Assembly (NCBI RefSeq): GCF_014190915.1
Contig: NZ_JACHVU010000013.1
Location: 85,184 to 149,183 of the forward strand
Source of the DNA: Mycolicibacterium iranicum
GTDB lineage: Bacteria; Actinomycetota; Actinomycetes; Mycobacteriales; Mycobacteriaceae
Length of the DNA stretch: 64,000 bases
Direction: 5' to 3'
A program made the position numbers and the translations under genes. A model generated the notes under the pieces. That model had not been told where the DNA came from, did no database searches, and was given only the letters and a program-made list of their open reading frames with translations. This document shows positions 41,436 through 49,594 of this stretch, one piece after another (the first letter of the stretch is position 1; the number at the start of each line of letters is the position of its first letter).

Positions 41436-42413
41436 TCAGCTCAGTGCATCCACGATCTCGGCCAGGGCATCGATCGGGATCGGACCTGGCTGGTACAGGC
41501 AGATGCGGTCGGACACCCCGTCGACACGGTCGCGGATGTGGTCGGCGATCTCGGCCGGGGTGCCGCACGCGGCGATCGTGTGCAGGACCTCGTCGTCGAT
41601 CAGGGTGGCCATCTCCCGCCAGCGACCCTGCTTGGACATCGCATTCAGTTCCGGCTGCAGATCGCCCCAGCCGTGGGCGTCGAGCACCGGACGGTAGGCG
41701 GGAGTGGAGCCGTAGAAGGCCAGCAACATGCGTGTCGACGTGTGGTCCTCGCCCACCGACACGATGATCTCGGGGATCACCGCGAAATCGTCCTCGCCGC
41801 GCCCTGCGGCACTGAGACCCTCGCGCACCGCGGGCATGGTCGCCTCGTGCAGGAACCGCTTCGATCCGAACGGCATGACCAGCAGGCCGTCGGCGACCTC
41901 CGCGGTGGCCCGGGTGAGGCGCGGGCCGAGCGCACCGAGGTAGATCGGCGGAGGACCGAACGGGTTCGGACCCGGATTGAAGGTCGGGGTCATCAGGGTG
42001 TGGCGGAAGAACTCTCCGCGGAAATCGAGCCGTTCGCCGTCGTTCCACGCGGCGAAGATGGCCCGCAGCGCACCTACGAGCTCCTTCATCCGGGCGACGG
42101 GTTTGTCGAACGCGGTGCCGTATCGTTTCTCGACCTGGGCGCGCACCTGGGTGCCCAGACCGAGGATGAAGCTCCCTTCGGCGAGCAGTTGCAGGTCGTT
42201 GGCCTGATGGGCGAGTTGAATCGGGTTGCGCGGGAACGCGATCGCGACGTTGGACATCAGGTCGAGGCCCTTCACCGTCGATGCCAGCACCAGCGGGGTG
42301 AAGACGTCGAAGGGGCCCTCGAATGTGAACACGCCGGAGGCCCCCGCCTCGCGCAGCAGCGCCGCCCGTTCGACCGCGTCGGTGGGCCCGTAGAGGGCCG
42401 TCATGACTTTCAT
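41436..42413 (-). CDS. LLM-class F420-dependent oxidoreductase
   Basis: A 325-residue luciferase-like monooxygenase-fold protein. MSNVAIAFPRNPIQLAHQAN and LAEGSFILGLGTQVRAQVEK are the F420-binding barrel segments, and GVSDRICLYQPGPIP is near the end. It resembles the Rv2161c-like F420 group, common in mycobacteria. It sits 7 bp after the CrtC-like gene and 4 bp before the phosphotransferase gene, so the three are one operon. Substrate unknown. Confidence 0.82.
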   Translation of the reverse strand: MKVMTALYGPTDAVERAALLREAGASGVFTFEGPFDVFTPLVLASTVKGLDLMSNVAIAFPRNPIQLAHQANDLQLLAEGSFILGLGTQVRAQVEKRYGTAFDKPVARMKELVGALRAIFAAWNDGERLDFRGEFFRHTLMTPTFNPGPNPFGPPPIYLGALGPRLTRATAEVADGLLVMPFGSKRFLHEATMPAVREGLSAAGRGEDDFAVIPEIIVSVGEDHTSTRMLLAFYGSTPAYRPVLDAHGWGDLQPELNAMSKQGRWREMATLIDDEVLHTIAACGTPAEIADHIRDRVDGVSDRICLYQPGPIPIDALAEIVDALS

Positions 42414-42420
42414 CTGCTTC

Positions 42421-43536
42421 CTACTTCGCGACGTCGGTCCAGTCGGAGAAGCCCGACGGGTGGTGCGGGCCGATCACGGCGTGCTCGAACAGCCCCGCAC
42501 CCCGGCGGGCAGTGCCGTCGGGCTCGGTGCACACCGCGTGTGCGACATGGTCGATGAGGCTGAACGGGGCGCGCGCCATCACGGCCGGGTCGGTCAGGTC
42601 GAAGTCGACCCGTTCAGAGAAGGCGCCGTCCTTCCAGGTGCCGTGCGCCCAGGTGGAGTCACCGCCATAACCGGAGCCGAAGGCGATGGGCGCGAACAAC
42701 TTCGATTCGACGTCGAGCCGGATCCGATCACCCGCCCGGTTCATGAACTCGACGCGGGCGCCGTGGGGGATCCGCGTACCGGAGGTGTAGTGGATCGTCG
42801 CGCGGACTCCGTCGAGCTGTTCGACCCTGCCGTCACGCCATCGCCGTGTGCAGTCGTAGAGGCTGCGGTGGCCGTCCGGATCCTCCTGCAGGATCAGGAA
42901 CAACTGGTAGTCCTCGAATGCCAGCGGAAGATACAGCCACCACATTCCCTGGAAGGCCGAGTCGGGCCGACCAGCAGGCTCCGCCTCGCCGACGGGCCGG
43001 ATGCCCCAGGACCGGTCGCGGCTCGCCACGCTGGTCGTGTGATCGACCTCCAACCGGTCGCCGTCGATGTCGATCCAGCCCTCCCACGAGCCGACCTGGG
43101 CGAAACGACAGGCCTGCAGCGTGACCCGCCGCTCGGTGAGCATCTCGTGTGGACGCTCCAGCGCCGCGGGGAACACGCCGCGCCAGGTCAGGTCCGCGGC
43201 GATGCCCTCGGTGGGTTCGACCGTCAGGTGGAGCTCTTGGAGGGGTTCGACGACGTCGAGCCGATAGCCGTTGACGTTCTGATGGAGTCGGTCGTCGTCG
43301 AGCGCATCGCTGAAGTGCACCGCGGACTGGGTGTCGCCCCGCCGCACGAGGAAGTAGGCATCCTTGACGCCGAGGCGCGGGTAGTAGCCGATACCCGTGA
43401 GCGCCATGAAGCGGCCGTCGCGGTCCAGCACGTTGAAGTAGGACCGATCGTAGAAGTTGCGGTCCGAGGTTCCAGGTGTGCCGACGGGCGCGGGTACCTG
43501 GTGGATCGGGTACTCGTCGAGAGGGCTGAGGTTCAC
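42421..43536 (-). CDS. CrtC-like (DUF7064/7065-type) protein
   Basis: A 371-residue beta-rich protein, first gene of the operon, starting at ATG 43536. Conserved stretches are NFYDRSYFNVLDRDGRFMAL, RDRSWGIRPVGEAEPAG and MWWLYLPLAFEDYQLFLILQ. The pattern resembles the lipocalin-like hydroxyneurosporene-synthase (CrtC) relatives covered by DUF7064/7065, and the C-terminal domain of the kinase fusion at 30.5 kb (the RD-x-SW motif is shared). It may add water to, or isomerise, a hydrophobic substrate (inference). A TetR gene is divergent, 50 bp away. Confidence 0.72.
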   Translation of the reverse strand: MNLSPLDEYPIHQVPAPVGTPGTSDRNFYDRSYFNVLDRDGRFMALTGIGYYPRLGVKDAYFLVRRGDTQSAVHFSDALDDDRLHQNVNGYRLDVVEPLQELHLTVEPTEGIAADLTWRGVFPAALERPHEMLTERRVTLQACRFAQVGSWEGWIDIDGDRLEVDHTTSVASRDRSWGIRPVGEAEPAGRPDSAFQGMWWLYLPLAFEDYQLFLILQEDPDGHRSLYDCTRRWRDGRVEQLDGVRATIHYTSGTRIPHGARVEFMNRAGDRIRLDVESKLFAPIAFGSGYGGDSTWAHGTWKDGAFSERVDFDLTDPAVMARAPFSLIDHVAHAVCTEPDGTARRGAGLFEHAVIGPHHPSGFSDWTDVAK

Positions 43537-43586
43537 GAAGTCTCCATTAAATACGATGCGCGCTGTATCGAAATTACACTAGCAAC

Positions 43587-44192
43587 ATGACAGCAGATCG
43601 GTCCGGAGAAGGCAAGGCGTCGGAGCGCCCGGCGCCCGGGCGGCCACGTGACGGCAGGATCGATGCCGCGATCATCGCCGCCACCCGGGATTTGATCCTC
43701 CAGACGGGATACTCCGCGCTGTCGCTGTCGGCGATCGCCGCCCGCGCCGGGACGACGACGGCAGCCATCTACCGCCGGTGGTCGAGCAAGGTCCACCTGG
43801 TTCACGAAGCGGTCCTGTCGGATGCGACGGTGACCGTACCGCCCGGGTCCGACGATGTCCGTCAGAACATCAGAGCCCTTGTCGAGACGACTCGGGCGAT
43901 GTTCGACAGACCCGAAGTGCGCGTCGCACTACCCGGCCTGATCGCCGATACGGTTGCCGATCCTGATCTGCACGCCATGATGATCGCGCGACTGGCCGGC
44001 AATCTGGCGGAGTTCGAGACACGTATCGGGCAGGAACGTCGTGGGGGAGACGAGCTCCCGATGCTGGCCGAGGTCGTTGCCGGCAGCGCGATCTTCCGCC
44101 TCCTTATTCGCAACGACGCGGCGCTCGACGACGCCTGGGTCACCGCGATGACCGACCTGATCACGGAGCGTTGGCCGCACGGCCAGGGGTGA
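43587..44192 (+). CDS. TetR-family transcriptional regulator
   Basis: A 201-residue repressor. The helix-turn-helix is AATRDLILQTGYSALSLSAI then ARAGTTTAAIYRRWSSKVHL with VHEAVL. The C-terminal domain is helical. It lies 50 bp from the divergent CrtC-like/F420/phosphotransferase operon and is its likely regulator. The pattern is close to the TetR at 28743. A weak CGAT-ATCG symmetry lies in the gap, but no strong operator. Confidence 0.85.
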   Translation: MTADRSGEGKASERPAPGRPRDGRIDAAIIAATRDLILQTGYSALSLSAIAARAGTTTAAIYRRWSSKVHLVHEAVLSDATVTVPPGSDDVRQNIRALVETTRAMFDRPEVRVALPGLIADTVADPDLHAMMIARLAGNLAEFETRIGQERRGGDELPMLAEVVAGSAIFRLLIRNDAALDDAWVTAMTDLITERWPHGQG

Positions 44193-44205
44193 ACGCAGGG
44201 GCGGG

Positions 44206-44790
44206 TCACCGGGATGCGGGTAGAGCGGTGGCGATGAGCCGACCCAACTGGGCGGCGACGTGGTCGAGAGGCGCAATGCTGCGCTGGGCGCGGCAGATGG
44301 CGACGGTGCCCTCCACGGCCGCGACGACGAGGGTGGCTATCTGCACGGCGGCTTCGCAGTCTGCGCCGGCGTCGACGAGCGAGTCGGCGAGGACGGTCGT
44401 CCACCGTTCGAAGGCCGCGGCGGCGGCCAGCCTCGGCGCCGGATGTTCCTCGGGCAGATCTTCCACCGACACCGCCAGCACGGGGCATCCGGCGTGGAAG
44501 TCACTGTCCAGAACCACTTTGCGCCACATCGACAGGAACGCCGCCAGTCCTGCCTCCGGGCCGGCGGTGAGTTCTTCGGTCAAGACGTCCATGGTGAGGT
44601 CGTCGGCCCAGCGCACCGCCTCGGTCGCAAGGTCGTACTTGCCGCCGGGGAAATAGTGGTAGGTGGAGCCGAGGGGAGCCTCGGCGTGCTTGGCCAGTTC
44701 GCGGACGCTGGTCGCGCTCAGGCCGCGGCGACTGATCATGTCGGCGGCGCCGGCGACCATGCGTTCGCGTCCGGTTGATCCGCTGCCCAT
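44206..44790 (-). CDS. TetR-family transcriptional regulator (YxaF/LmrA-like)
   Basis: A 194-residue repressor. ADMISRRGLSATSVRELAKH and APLGSTYHYFPGGKYDLATE form the DNA-binding helices. The C-terminal domain (MWRKVVLDSDFHAGCPVLAV) with Cys matches the YxaF/LmrA type. It is divergent from the amidohydrolase gene; an 18-bp palindrome lies between them and probably controls both. Confidence 0.85.
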   Translation of the reverse strand: MGSGSTGRERMVAGAADMISRRGLSATSVRELAKHAEAPLGSTYHYFPGGKYDLATEAVRWADDLTMDVLTEELTAGPEAGLAAFLSMWRKVVLDSDFHAGCPVLAVSVEDLPEEHPAPRLAAAAAFERWTTVLADSLVDAGADCEAAVQIATLVVAAVEGTVAICRAQRSIAPLDHVAAQLGRLIATALPASR

Positions 44791-44804
44791 GTCGCTGCTC
44801 TTTG

Positions 44805-44822
44805 CTATGACGATCGTTATAG
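44805..44822. promoter_or_regulatory. 18-bp palindromic operator next to the TetR gene
   Basis: CTATGACGATCGTTATAG is symmetric except for one base pair (G/T at positions 5 and 14). It lies 15 bp before the TetR start and about 75 bp before the amidohydrolase start. Size and location fit a TetR dimer site. Confidence 0.65.
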
Positions 44823-44895
44823 CCTACCGTCAGGTGCGGCAGAGGGCGACCGCTGCCCGAAACTCTCCGGGGTTGAGCGCGAAAGGAGTTGCCAG

Positions 44896-45783
44896 ATGGC
44901 CGATTCGGCGCAATTCACCGGTATGTCCCAGGTGCTCGGCGCCCTCGACCTGACCTCGATCGTCGACTTGCACACCCACTTCATGCCCCAACGCGTGATG
45001 GACAAGGTGTGGGCGTACTTCGACGCGGTCGGGCCGCTCACGGGCCGTGAGTGGCCCATCGAATACCGGCTCGACGAGCGGGCCCGGGTCGGCGTCCTCC
45101 GCGAATTGGGCGTGCGCGCGTTCACCTCGCTGGTCTATCCGCACAAACCCGGTATGGCCGCATGGCTGAACGCGTGGGCGACCCAGTTCGCCGGCGACAC
45201 CCCGGACTGCCTGCACACCGCGACGTTCTACCCGGAACCGAGCGCCTCTGACGATGTACGCCGTGCGATCGCCGAGGGTGCGCGAGTGTTCAAGGCGCAC
45301 ATCCAGGTGGGCGAATACTCGCCCGCCGACCCTCTGCTGCACGGCGTCTGGGAACAGTTGGAGCAGCAGGAGATCCCGACGGTGATCCACGCCGGTTCCG
45401 GCCCGGCCCCCGGACGTTTCACCGGCCCAGGCCCGGTCGCCGAAGTCCTGCGGCGGCACCCTCACCTGAAACTGATCGTCGCTCACATGGGTTTGCCGGA
45501 GTACCGGGAGTTCCTCGACCTGGCACATGCCTATCCCGGCGTGTACCTCGACACGACCATGGTGTTCACCGACTTCACCGAAGAGAGCGCACCGTTCCCG
45601 CATTCGGCGCACAGCGACCTGCTCGCATTGCAGGACAAGGTGCTCTTCGGCAGCGACTTCCCGAACATCCCCTACCCGTACCACCATGCCGTGGAGGCGA
45701 TCACCAGACTCGGGCTCGGTCCGCAATGGTGTCGAAAGGTGCTGCACGACAACGCTGTCAGGTTGTTCGACCTTTCCGCATAG
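44896..45783 (+). CDS. Amidohydrolase-2 family protein (ACMSD-like)
   Basis: A 295-residue metal-dependent hydrolase or decarboxylase. DLHTHFMP (24-31) provides the first two metal His ligands; VIHAGSGPAPG and LIVAHMGLPEYREFLDLA hold the later His residues, and FGSDFPNIPYP the catalytic Asp. This is the aminocarboxymuconate-semialdehyde-decarboxylase-like layout. Start ATG 44896, with AAAGGAG upstream. Probably regulated by the TetR at 44206. Substrate unknown. Confidence 0.82.
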   Translation: MADSAQFTGMSQVLGALDLTSIVDLHTHFMPQRVMDKVWAYFDAVGPLTGREWPIEYRLDERARVGVLRELGVRAFTSLVYPHKPGMAAWLNAWATQFAGDTPDCLHTATFYPEPSASDDVRRAIAEGARVFKAHIQVGEYSPADPLLHGVWEQLEQQEIPTVIHAGSGPAPGRFTGPGPVAEVLRRHPHLKLIVAHMGLPEYREFLDLAHAYPGVYLDTTMVFTDFTEESAPFPHSAHSDLLALQDKVLFGSDFPNIPYPYHHAVEAITRLGLGPQWCRKVLHDNAVRLFDLSA

Positions 45784-45818
45784 CCCGATTCCGGGCCGAG
45801 ATCACGACAGGGGTCACG

Positions 45819-45887
45819 ATGCTCGACCTGCAGGATGTCCGCAACGCCGTGCGCGCGAAGGGGCCGGCGGCGCAAGCAGCCGCGTGA
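45819..45887 (+). CDS. Possible small ORF after the amidohydrolase gene
   Basis: A 22-codon frame, MLDLQDVRNAVRAKGPAAQA with two further alanines before TGA, sits 35 bp after the amidohydrolase stop. GGGG is 4 bp before the ATG. No family; could be random. Confidence 0.2.
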   Translation: MLDLQDVRNAVRAKGPAAQAAA

Positions 45888-45891
45888 CGGG

Positions 45892-46263
45892 TCAACTGCC
45901 GGTATCCGACGGGATGGGCGCGAGGAGCAGCGTCGTCTGTTGAAAGACGCTGTCACCGGACCCTACGGTGGCCACCGTCGTCGCGGCTACCCGTCCGACC
46001 ACCACGGCGTGCACGCCCAGGCTCGGGTCGGGCGCGGCAGGGAGGTCCTGGATCGTTCCGGACCGGTAGCCGTCGAGTCTTCGGAAATGCCAGTCGGTGC
46101 CGAACATCACGCCGGTGTCGAGGTCGATGATCAGCGGTTCGTCCGGTCTCGGCTCTGGATCGCCTCTGCGCTTGTCGCGCAGCAGAATACGAACCTCCAC
46201 ACGATGGCCGACGGGGATGGCCACGGATCCCAGGGTGCGGACGGTGACCAGATTCGCGTCCAT
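45892..46263 (-). CDS. Hypothetical protein
   Basis: A 123-residue protein starting at ATG 46263. It opens with MDANLVTVRTLGSVAIPVGH, then RVEVRILLRDKRR, DEPLIIDLDTGVMFGTDWHF and GTIQDLPAAPDPSLGVHAVVVGRVAATTV-like strands. Probably an all-beta soluble protein. No family recognised. It lies between the amidohydrolase and TetR genes, 26 bp downstream of the latter, and may be co-transcribed with it. Confidence 0.6.
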   Translation of the reverse strand: MDANLVTVRTLGSVAIPVGHRVEVRILLRDKRRGDPEPRPDEPLIIDLDTGVMFGTDWHFRRLDGYRSGTIQDLPAAPDPSLGVHAVVVGRVAATTVATVGSGDSVFQQTTLLLAPIPSDTGS

Positions 46264-46289
46264 CGCAGGAGCATATCTGTCGGGCGTCC

Positions 46290-46949
46290 TCAGGGCGCCA
46301 GGCTGCGCTCCACGAACTTCGCCGTCTCCCTCGACACGTCGGCGATGGCGATGTCCCGCGCCGTGGAGATCGCCAACATCGCCGTGCCCCGTAGCGCTCC
46401 GATGATGGTCAACGCCACCATGTCCGGCTCCACGCCCGCCCGGACTGAGCCGTCTGCCTGACCATCCCGGATGTAGTGGGCGAGAAGGTCCCGAAACGCG
46501 GCGTCGCGCTCGGCGAACAGCGGGGCGAGCGTGGGTTCGGCGGCAGCAGACTCGCACCACAGTTTGAGGAACGCCTCCGACCGTGGCATCCGGTCGTGCA
46601 GACCCCCCAGGTAGGTCTCGACGAACTGCGTGAGGCGCGCCAATCCGTTGGCTGCGCCGGTGGGCACGTCGAATTGCTGGGTGTGCCGAATGAGAGCCTC
46701 CAGGAGTCGCGTTTTGCTCCCGAAGTGATGGTTGACGATGCCTCGGCTGTACCCGGCGGCCTCGCCGACCGCCGCCAGAGACGCCGCGCGGGATCCGTGG
46801 CGGGCCACCAGCGCCGTGGCCGCCTCCAGCACCCGCTCTCTCGTCTCGGCACGTCGTTGCGCCTGGGTACGTCGTTGTGCCTGGGTACGTCGTTGTGCCT
46901 GGGCCGGCCGCCGGGCCTCGTCCGGCAGCTTCGGATGCCCGTCTGACAT
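46290..46949 (-). CDS. TetR-family regulator with repetitive N-terminus
   Basis: A 219-residue repressor starting at ATG 46949, with AAAGGGGCAGGT upstream. Before the DNA-binding domain there is a repeat of QAQRRT (two full and one partial unit), encoded by near-perfect 18-bp tandem repeats at about 46860-46900. VLEAATALVARHGSRAASLA, then EAAGYSRGIVNHHFGSKTRL, are the DNA-binding helices. Divergent from the DUF1330 gene, likely its target. The repeat arm could add basic DNA contacts (inference). Confidence 0.82.
   Translation of the reverse strand: MSDGHPKLPDEARRPAQAQRRTQAQRRTQAQRRAETRERVLEAATALVARHGSRAASLAAVGEAAGYSRGIVNHHFGSKTRLLEALIRHTQQFDVPTGAANGLARLTQFVETYLGGLHDRMPRSEAFLKLWCESAAAEPTLAPLFAERDAAFRDLLAHYIRDGQADGSVRAGVEPDMVALTIIGALRGTAMLAISTARDIAIADVSRETAKFVERSLAP
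46855..46910. repeat. 18-bp tandem repeat inside the TetR gene
   Basis: About two and a half copies of an 18-bp unit (of the type CGTTGTGCCTGGGTA plus three bases on the plus strand) encode Q-A-Q-R-R-T. The copies are almost identical, so copy number may vary between strains. Confidence 0.55.
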
Positions 46950-47030
46950 ACCTGCCCCTTTCTCCAAGCCTGGTTGTCAGTACCTCACATTATGTTGTGT
47001 GTTGTATAGCAACTATGTGAGGAGACACGC

Positions 47031-47396
47031 ATGTCACTGTTGGACAGGTCGATGCTGCAGGATTTTCTGGCTCAGGGCGCCGACGAGCCCGTGGTGATGC
47101 TCAACCTCGTACGCTTCGCGCCCGGTGGCGCTGCGAGATACCAGGAGTACTTCGAACACTTCTCCGCGTCCGGGGTCAGCGAGCGTTACGGCGTGACGGT
47201 CGTCTACGGGGGAGCCGGTCACGATTCGTTGGTGTCGCCGCGGGAGGGCGATTGGGACATGGTGGTGCTGGTGCGTTACCCGAGCCGCCGACATTTTGTC
47301 GACATGGTCAACGACCCCGATTATCAGAGTTTCGAACACCTACGCGCGGAAGCCGTGGCCGAGGCGGTGCTGCAACCGACGACACCGGCCATGTAG
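47031..47396 (+). CDS. DUF1330-family protein
   Basis: A 121-residue dimeric alpha/beta-barrel-type protein: MSLLDRSMLQDFLAQGADEP, VVMLNLVRFAPGGAARYQEY, VVLVRYPSRRHFVDMVNDPD and YQSFEHLRAEAVAEAVLQPT. This is the standard DUF1330 layout. Start ATG 47031, with GAGGAGA upstream. The TetR at 46290 is divergent, and GTTG-TATAG-CAAC (47001-47013) in the gap may be its site, weakly. Function unknown. Confidence 0.78.
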   Translation: MSLLDRSMLQDFLAQGADEPVVMLNLVRFAPGGAARYQEYFEHFSASGVSERYGVTVVYGGAGHDSLVSPREGDWDMVVLVRYPSRRHFVDMVNDPDYQSFEHLRAEAVAEAVLQPTTPAM

Positions 47397-47406
47397 CCGG
47401 CGTCCG

Positions 47407-48291
47407 TCAGTCCCGGATCCACGCCGCGACTGTGAGTATTGCGTCGGCGAAGTCGGCGGCGCTCTCCTGTGGGAGATTGTGTCCGACGTCGACGACGCGG
47501 TGTTCGTGACGGCCGGTGAACATCGGCGCGTCGGAGGCGGTGCCGCCCGGTTTGAGGGGGTCGCGCGATCCGTCGAGGGTGACGGTCGGCACCGCGATCC
47601 GGGGCCTTGCCGCCAAGGCTTCCCGGATTGCCGCTAATCGTGAATCCCCTTCGGCGGTACCGAAATTGTGCCGGTAGGCGTGGACGACCACGTCGACGAA
47701 GTCGGCGTTGTCGAAGGATTGTGCCGTCGCCGCGAAAGTGGTCGCGTCGAAGTTCCAGGTGGGGGACCACTGTCGCCACAGCATCTCGCACAGATCGCGG
47801 CGGTGTGCGCTGAGGGTTTCGTAACCCCGGGATGTCTGGAACAGGTGCTGGTACCAGACGACGTGTTCCATCGACGGTGGAAAGCCGTGTCGCTGGCGGT
47901 CATCGATCACGTCGTAACCTGCCATCGAGACCAACCCTGAGATCATCTGTGGCCACACCGCGGCCACCCCACAGCACGCCAGCCCGCCCCAGTCGTAGCC
48001 GGCTATCACCGGTCGGTCGAGTTGCAAGGCTTCAATGAGTTGACGCAGATCGTCGGCCAGTGCGGCCTGCTCGCCGGAACGCAGCGCGCTGGAAGACAGG
48101 AAACGCGTGGGCCCGAAACCCCGGGCCCACGGCCGGATCACGCGGGCGCCGCGACTGGCCAGGCGCGGGGCGACATCGTCGAAAGCCCGTACGTCGTAGG
48201 GGAATCCGTGACACAGGACCACCGGCCAGCCGTCGGCGGTACCGTCTTCCTCGTAGCCGATACGAAGCGTGTCGGTGTCGACGAATTTCAC
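47407..48291 (-). CDS. Alpha/beta hydrolase, epoxide hydrolase/haloalkane dehalogenase type
   Basis: A 294-residue hydrolase. The oxyanion loop is VVLCHGFPYDVRAF (25-38). The nucleophile elbow is VIAGYDWGG, with Asp instead of Ser, which points to an epoxide hydrolase or dehalogenase. The C-terminal catalytic His is in VVDVGHNLPQESAADF. The cap region holds TSRGYETLSAHRRDLCEML. It is convergent with the DUF1330 gene (10 bp between stops). Substrate unknown. Confidence 0.85.
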   Translation of the reverse strand: MKFVDTDTLRIGYEEDGTADGWPVVLCHGFPYDVRAFDDVAPRLASRGARVIRPWARGFGPTRFLSSSALRSGEQAALADDLRQLIEALQLDRPVIAGYDWGGLACCGVAAVWPQMISGLVSMAGYDVIDDRQRHGFPPSMEHVVWYQHLFQTSRGYETLSAHRRDLCEMLWRQWSPTWNFDATTFAATAQSFDNADFVDVVVHAYRHNFGTAEGDSRLAAIREALAARPRIAVPTVTLDGSRDPLKPGGTASDAPMFTGRHEHRVVDVGHNLPQESAADFADAILTVAAWIRD

Positions 48292-48312
48292 CGGATCACC
48301 GGGAATCCAGCG

Positions 48313-48834
48313 TCATCGCCCCATGTCCTCGGCGATGGCGTCGAGGCAGCCGTCCATGAAGTCCCGACGGTTGTACTTGTTCTTCTCGCCGATGGGCGTA
48401 CTGAGCGTGAACTGGCCGTCGCAGTAATCCTCGGGATCAGCGCCACCGAACTTGATCATCGTGCTGGCGGAACCGGCGGCCGAGCGCCCCGCTTCGTAGG
48501 ACTGTTCGTCGCGCGGACCGAGGATCGGCATGAGCACGACGGCGCACAGAATGATCACCGCGATCACGGCTCCGGTGATCACAACCCACAGCGTCGTCGA
48601 CCGTTTCGGCTTCCCGGGCTGCGGCATGCCGGGCCCTGGGTAGGGGGACCACGCCGGATGCCCGTACGGGGGAGGCGGCGGTGGACCCGGCGGCCGAGGG
48701 GTTCCCGGCCACGGGGGGCCGGCCCCGTGGGTGGGCTGCTGCCAGCCCGGCGGTGCCTGCGGGGGCTGCTGGGGGTGCTGCCGGCCCGCGGGCCGACTCG
48801 GGGGTTGCCGCGGGTCCCATGGAGGTGAACTCAT
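48313..48834 (-). CDS. Proline-rich membrane protein with a C-terminal extracellular domain
   Basis: A 173-residue protein. Residues 1-75 are Pro/Gly/Gln-rich and disordered (PGWQQPTHGAGPPWPGTPRP), then one helix STTLWVVITGAVIAVIILCA (79-98), then a Cys-containing polar domain, GGADPEDYCDGQFTLSTPIG with RRDFMDGCLDAIAEDM. Probably type II membrane, with the Cys pair outside. Mycobacteria carry many such proteins, often with DUF2510-like or MmpS-like roles; this one is unassigned. The 409 bp to the next gene (48835-49243) hold no gene I can support. Confidence 0.7.
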   Translation of the reverse strand: MSSPPWDPRQPPSRPAGRQHPQQPPQAPPGWQQPTHGAGPPWPGTPRPPGPPPPPPYGHPAWSPYPGPGMPQPGKPKRSTTLWVVITGAVIAVIILCAVVLMPILGPRDEQSYEAGRSAAGSASTMIKFGGADPEDYCDGQFTLSTPIGEKNKYNRRDFMDGCLDAIAEDMGR

Positions 48835-49243
48835 CTGTCGCCTTCGGCCGTTCCGGATGGTTCGATCACCTTAGCCCGCGTGAGGGTCAGAAATGTCGAC
48901 CTCAGGCGGTAGCCGCCACCGCTGTCGGTCGGCAGAAGAAAGGTCGCTACCAAAGTCCGGTGCGGTCGGTTTCAGCGGGGGCCGTGCCGGGCTGAGCAAC
49001 AACCTGGGGCCCGCCTCTCCATGTGTTTCGCCGATGACCGCAAACTTCGTGCGACGCTACGGACGGGTGCGGCAGCCCGGATTCGCCCTGCCGCACGCGC
49101 GAAACAAAATGAGACGCTGCTAACAACTGCGTGCAATTGCTAGCGCTGGTGGGAACAGTTTCAGCAAGGCCCGAGACCGCACATGCAGCACCGCCGAGGG
49201 GCCAGGCAAGCAGTTCGCGGTGCGCGCAACGGAAGGATTGACC

Positions 49244-49486
49244 ATGGCAGACAGCAACAGTGGCCCGATCGCAGCCCTGCGTGCCCTCGTCGACGGCAGT
49301 GTCGGCGTGGCCAAGCAGGTCATCGGCATCCTGATCGGCAACGACCGTCTCCAGGAGCAAGGCAAGGCCCAGCAGGACAAGGCCGAGGCCGAGAAGGACG
49401 TCGCCAAGAAGGAAGCCGAGGCCGAGAAGGCTCGCGCCGAGGCCAAGACTCAGGAGTCGCGCCAGAAGGCGGCACAGAAGTCCTGA
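49244..49486 (+). CDS. Small Lys/Glu/Ala-rich helical protein (CsbD/microaggregate-binding-like)
   Basis: An 80-residue protein starting at ATG 49244, with GGAAGGA upstream. The N-terminal part (ALRALVDGSVGVAKQVIGIL) is followed by NDRLQEQGKAQQDKAEAEKD and further heptad-like Ala/Lys/Glu repeats, a long amphipathic helix. The NDRLQEQGKAQQDKA segment matches the CsbD-like core of mycobacterial small stress and aggregate-binding proteins. A strong terminator follows. The upstream 400 bp should hold its promoter. Confidence 0.75.
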   Translation: MADSNSGPIAALRALVDGSVGVAKQVIGILIGNDRLQEQGKAQQDKAEAEKDVAKKEAEAEKARAEAKTQESRQKAAQKS

Positions 49487-49500
49487 CGCGGAGTACCACG

Positions 49501-49530
49501 AAGCGCGCCCCTCATCGAGGGGCGCGCTTT
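49501..49530 (+). terminator. Strong hairpin terminator after the CsbD-like gene
   Basis: The arms AAGCGCGCCCCT (49501-49512) and AGGGGCGCGCTT (49518-49529) form a perfect 12-bp stem with a 5-nt loop and a short T-rich end (CTTTG). This is the clearest intrinsic terminator in the window. Confidence 0.8.
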
Positions 49531-49594
49531 GCGTTGGTAGAGGGGCTCGCGACGACGGGGGCGTCGGCCGCGAGCTACGGGCCGGTGCCCGCGG

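Noticed and set aside
43537..43586. Operator between the CrtC-like gene and the TetR gene
   Set aside because: Only a weak CGAT/ATCG symmetry with a long spacer was seen, not enough to call a site.
47001..47013. GTTG-TATAG-CAAC as the operator of the TetR at 46.3 kb
   Set aside because: Four-base arms are too short to support without binding data; kept only as a remark in the gene entry.
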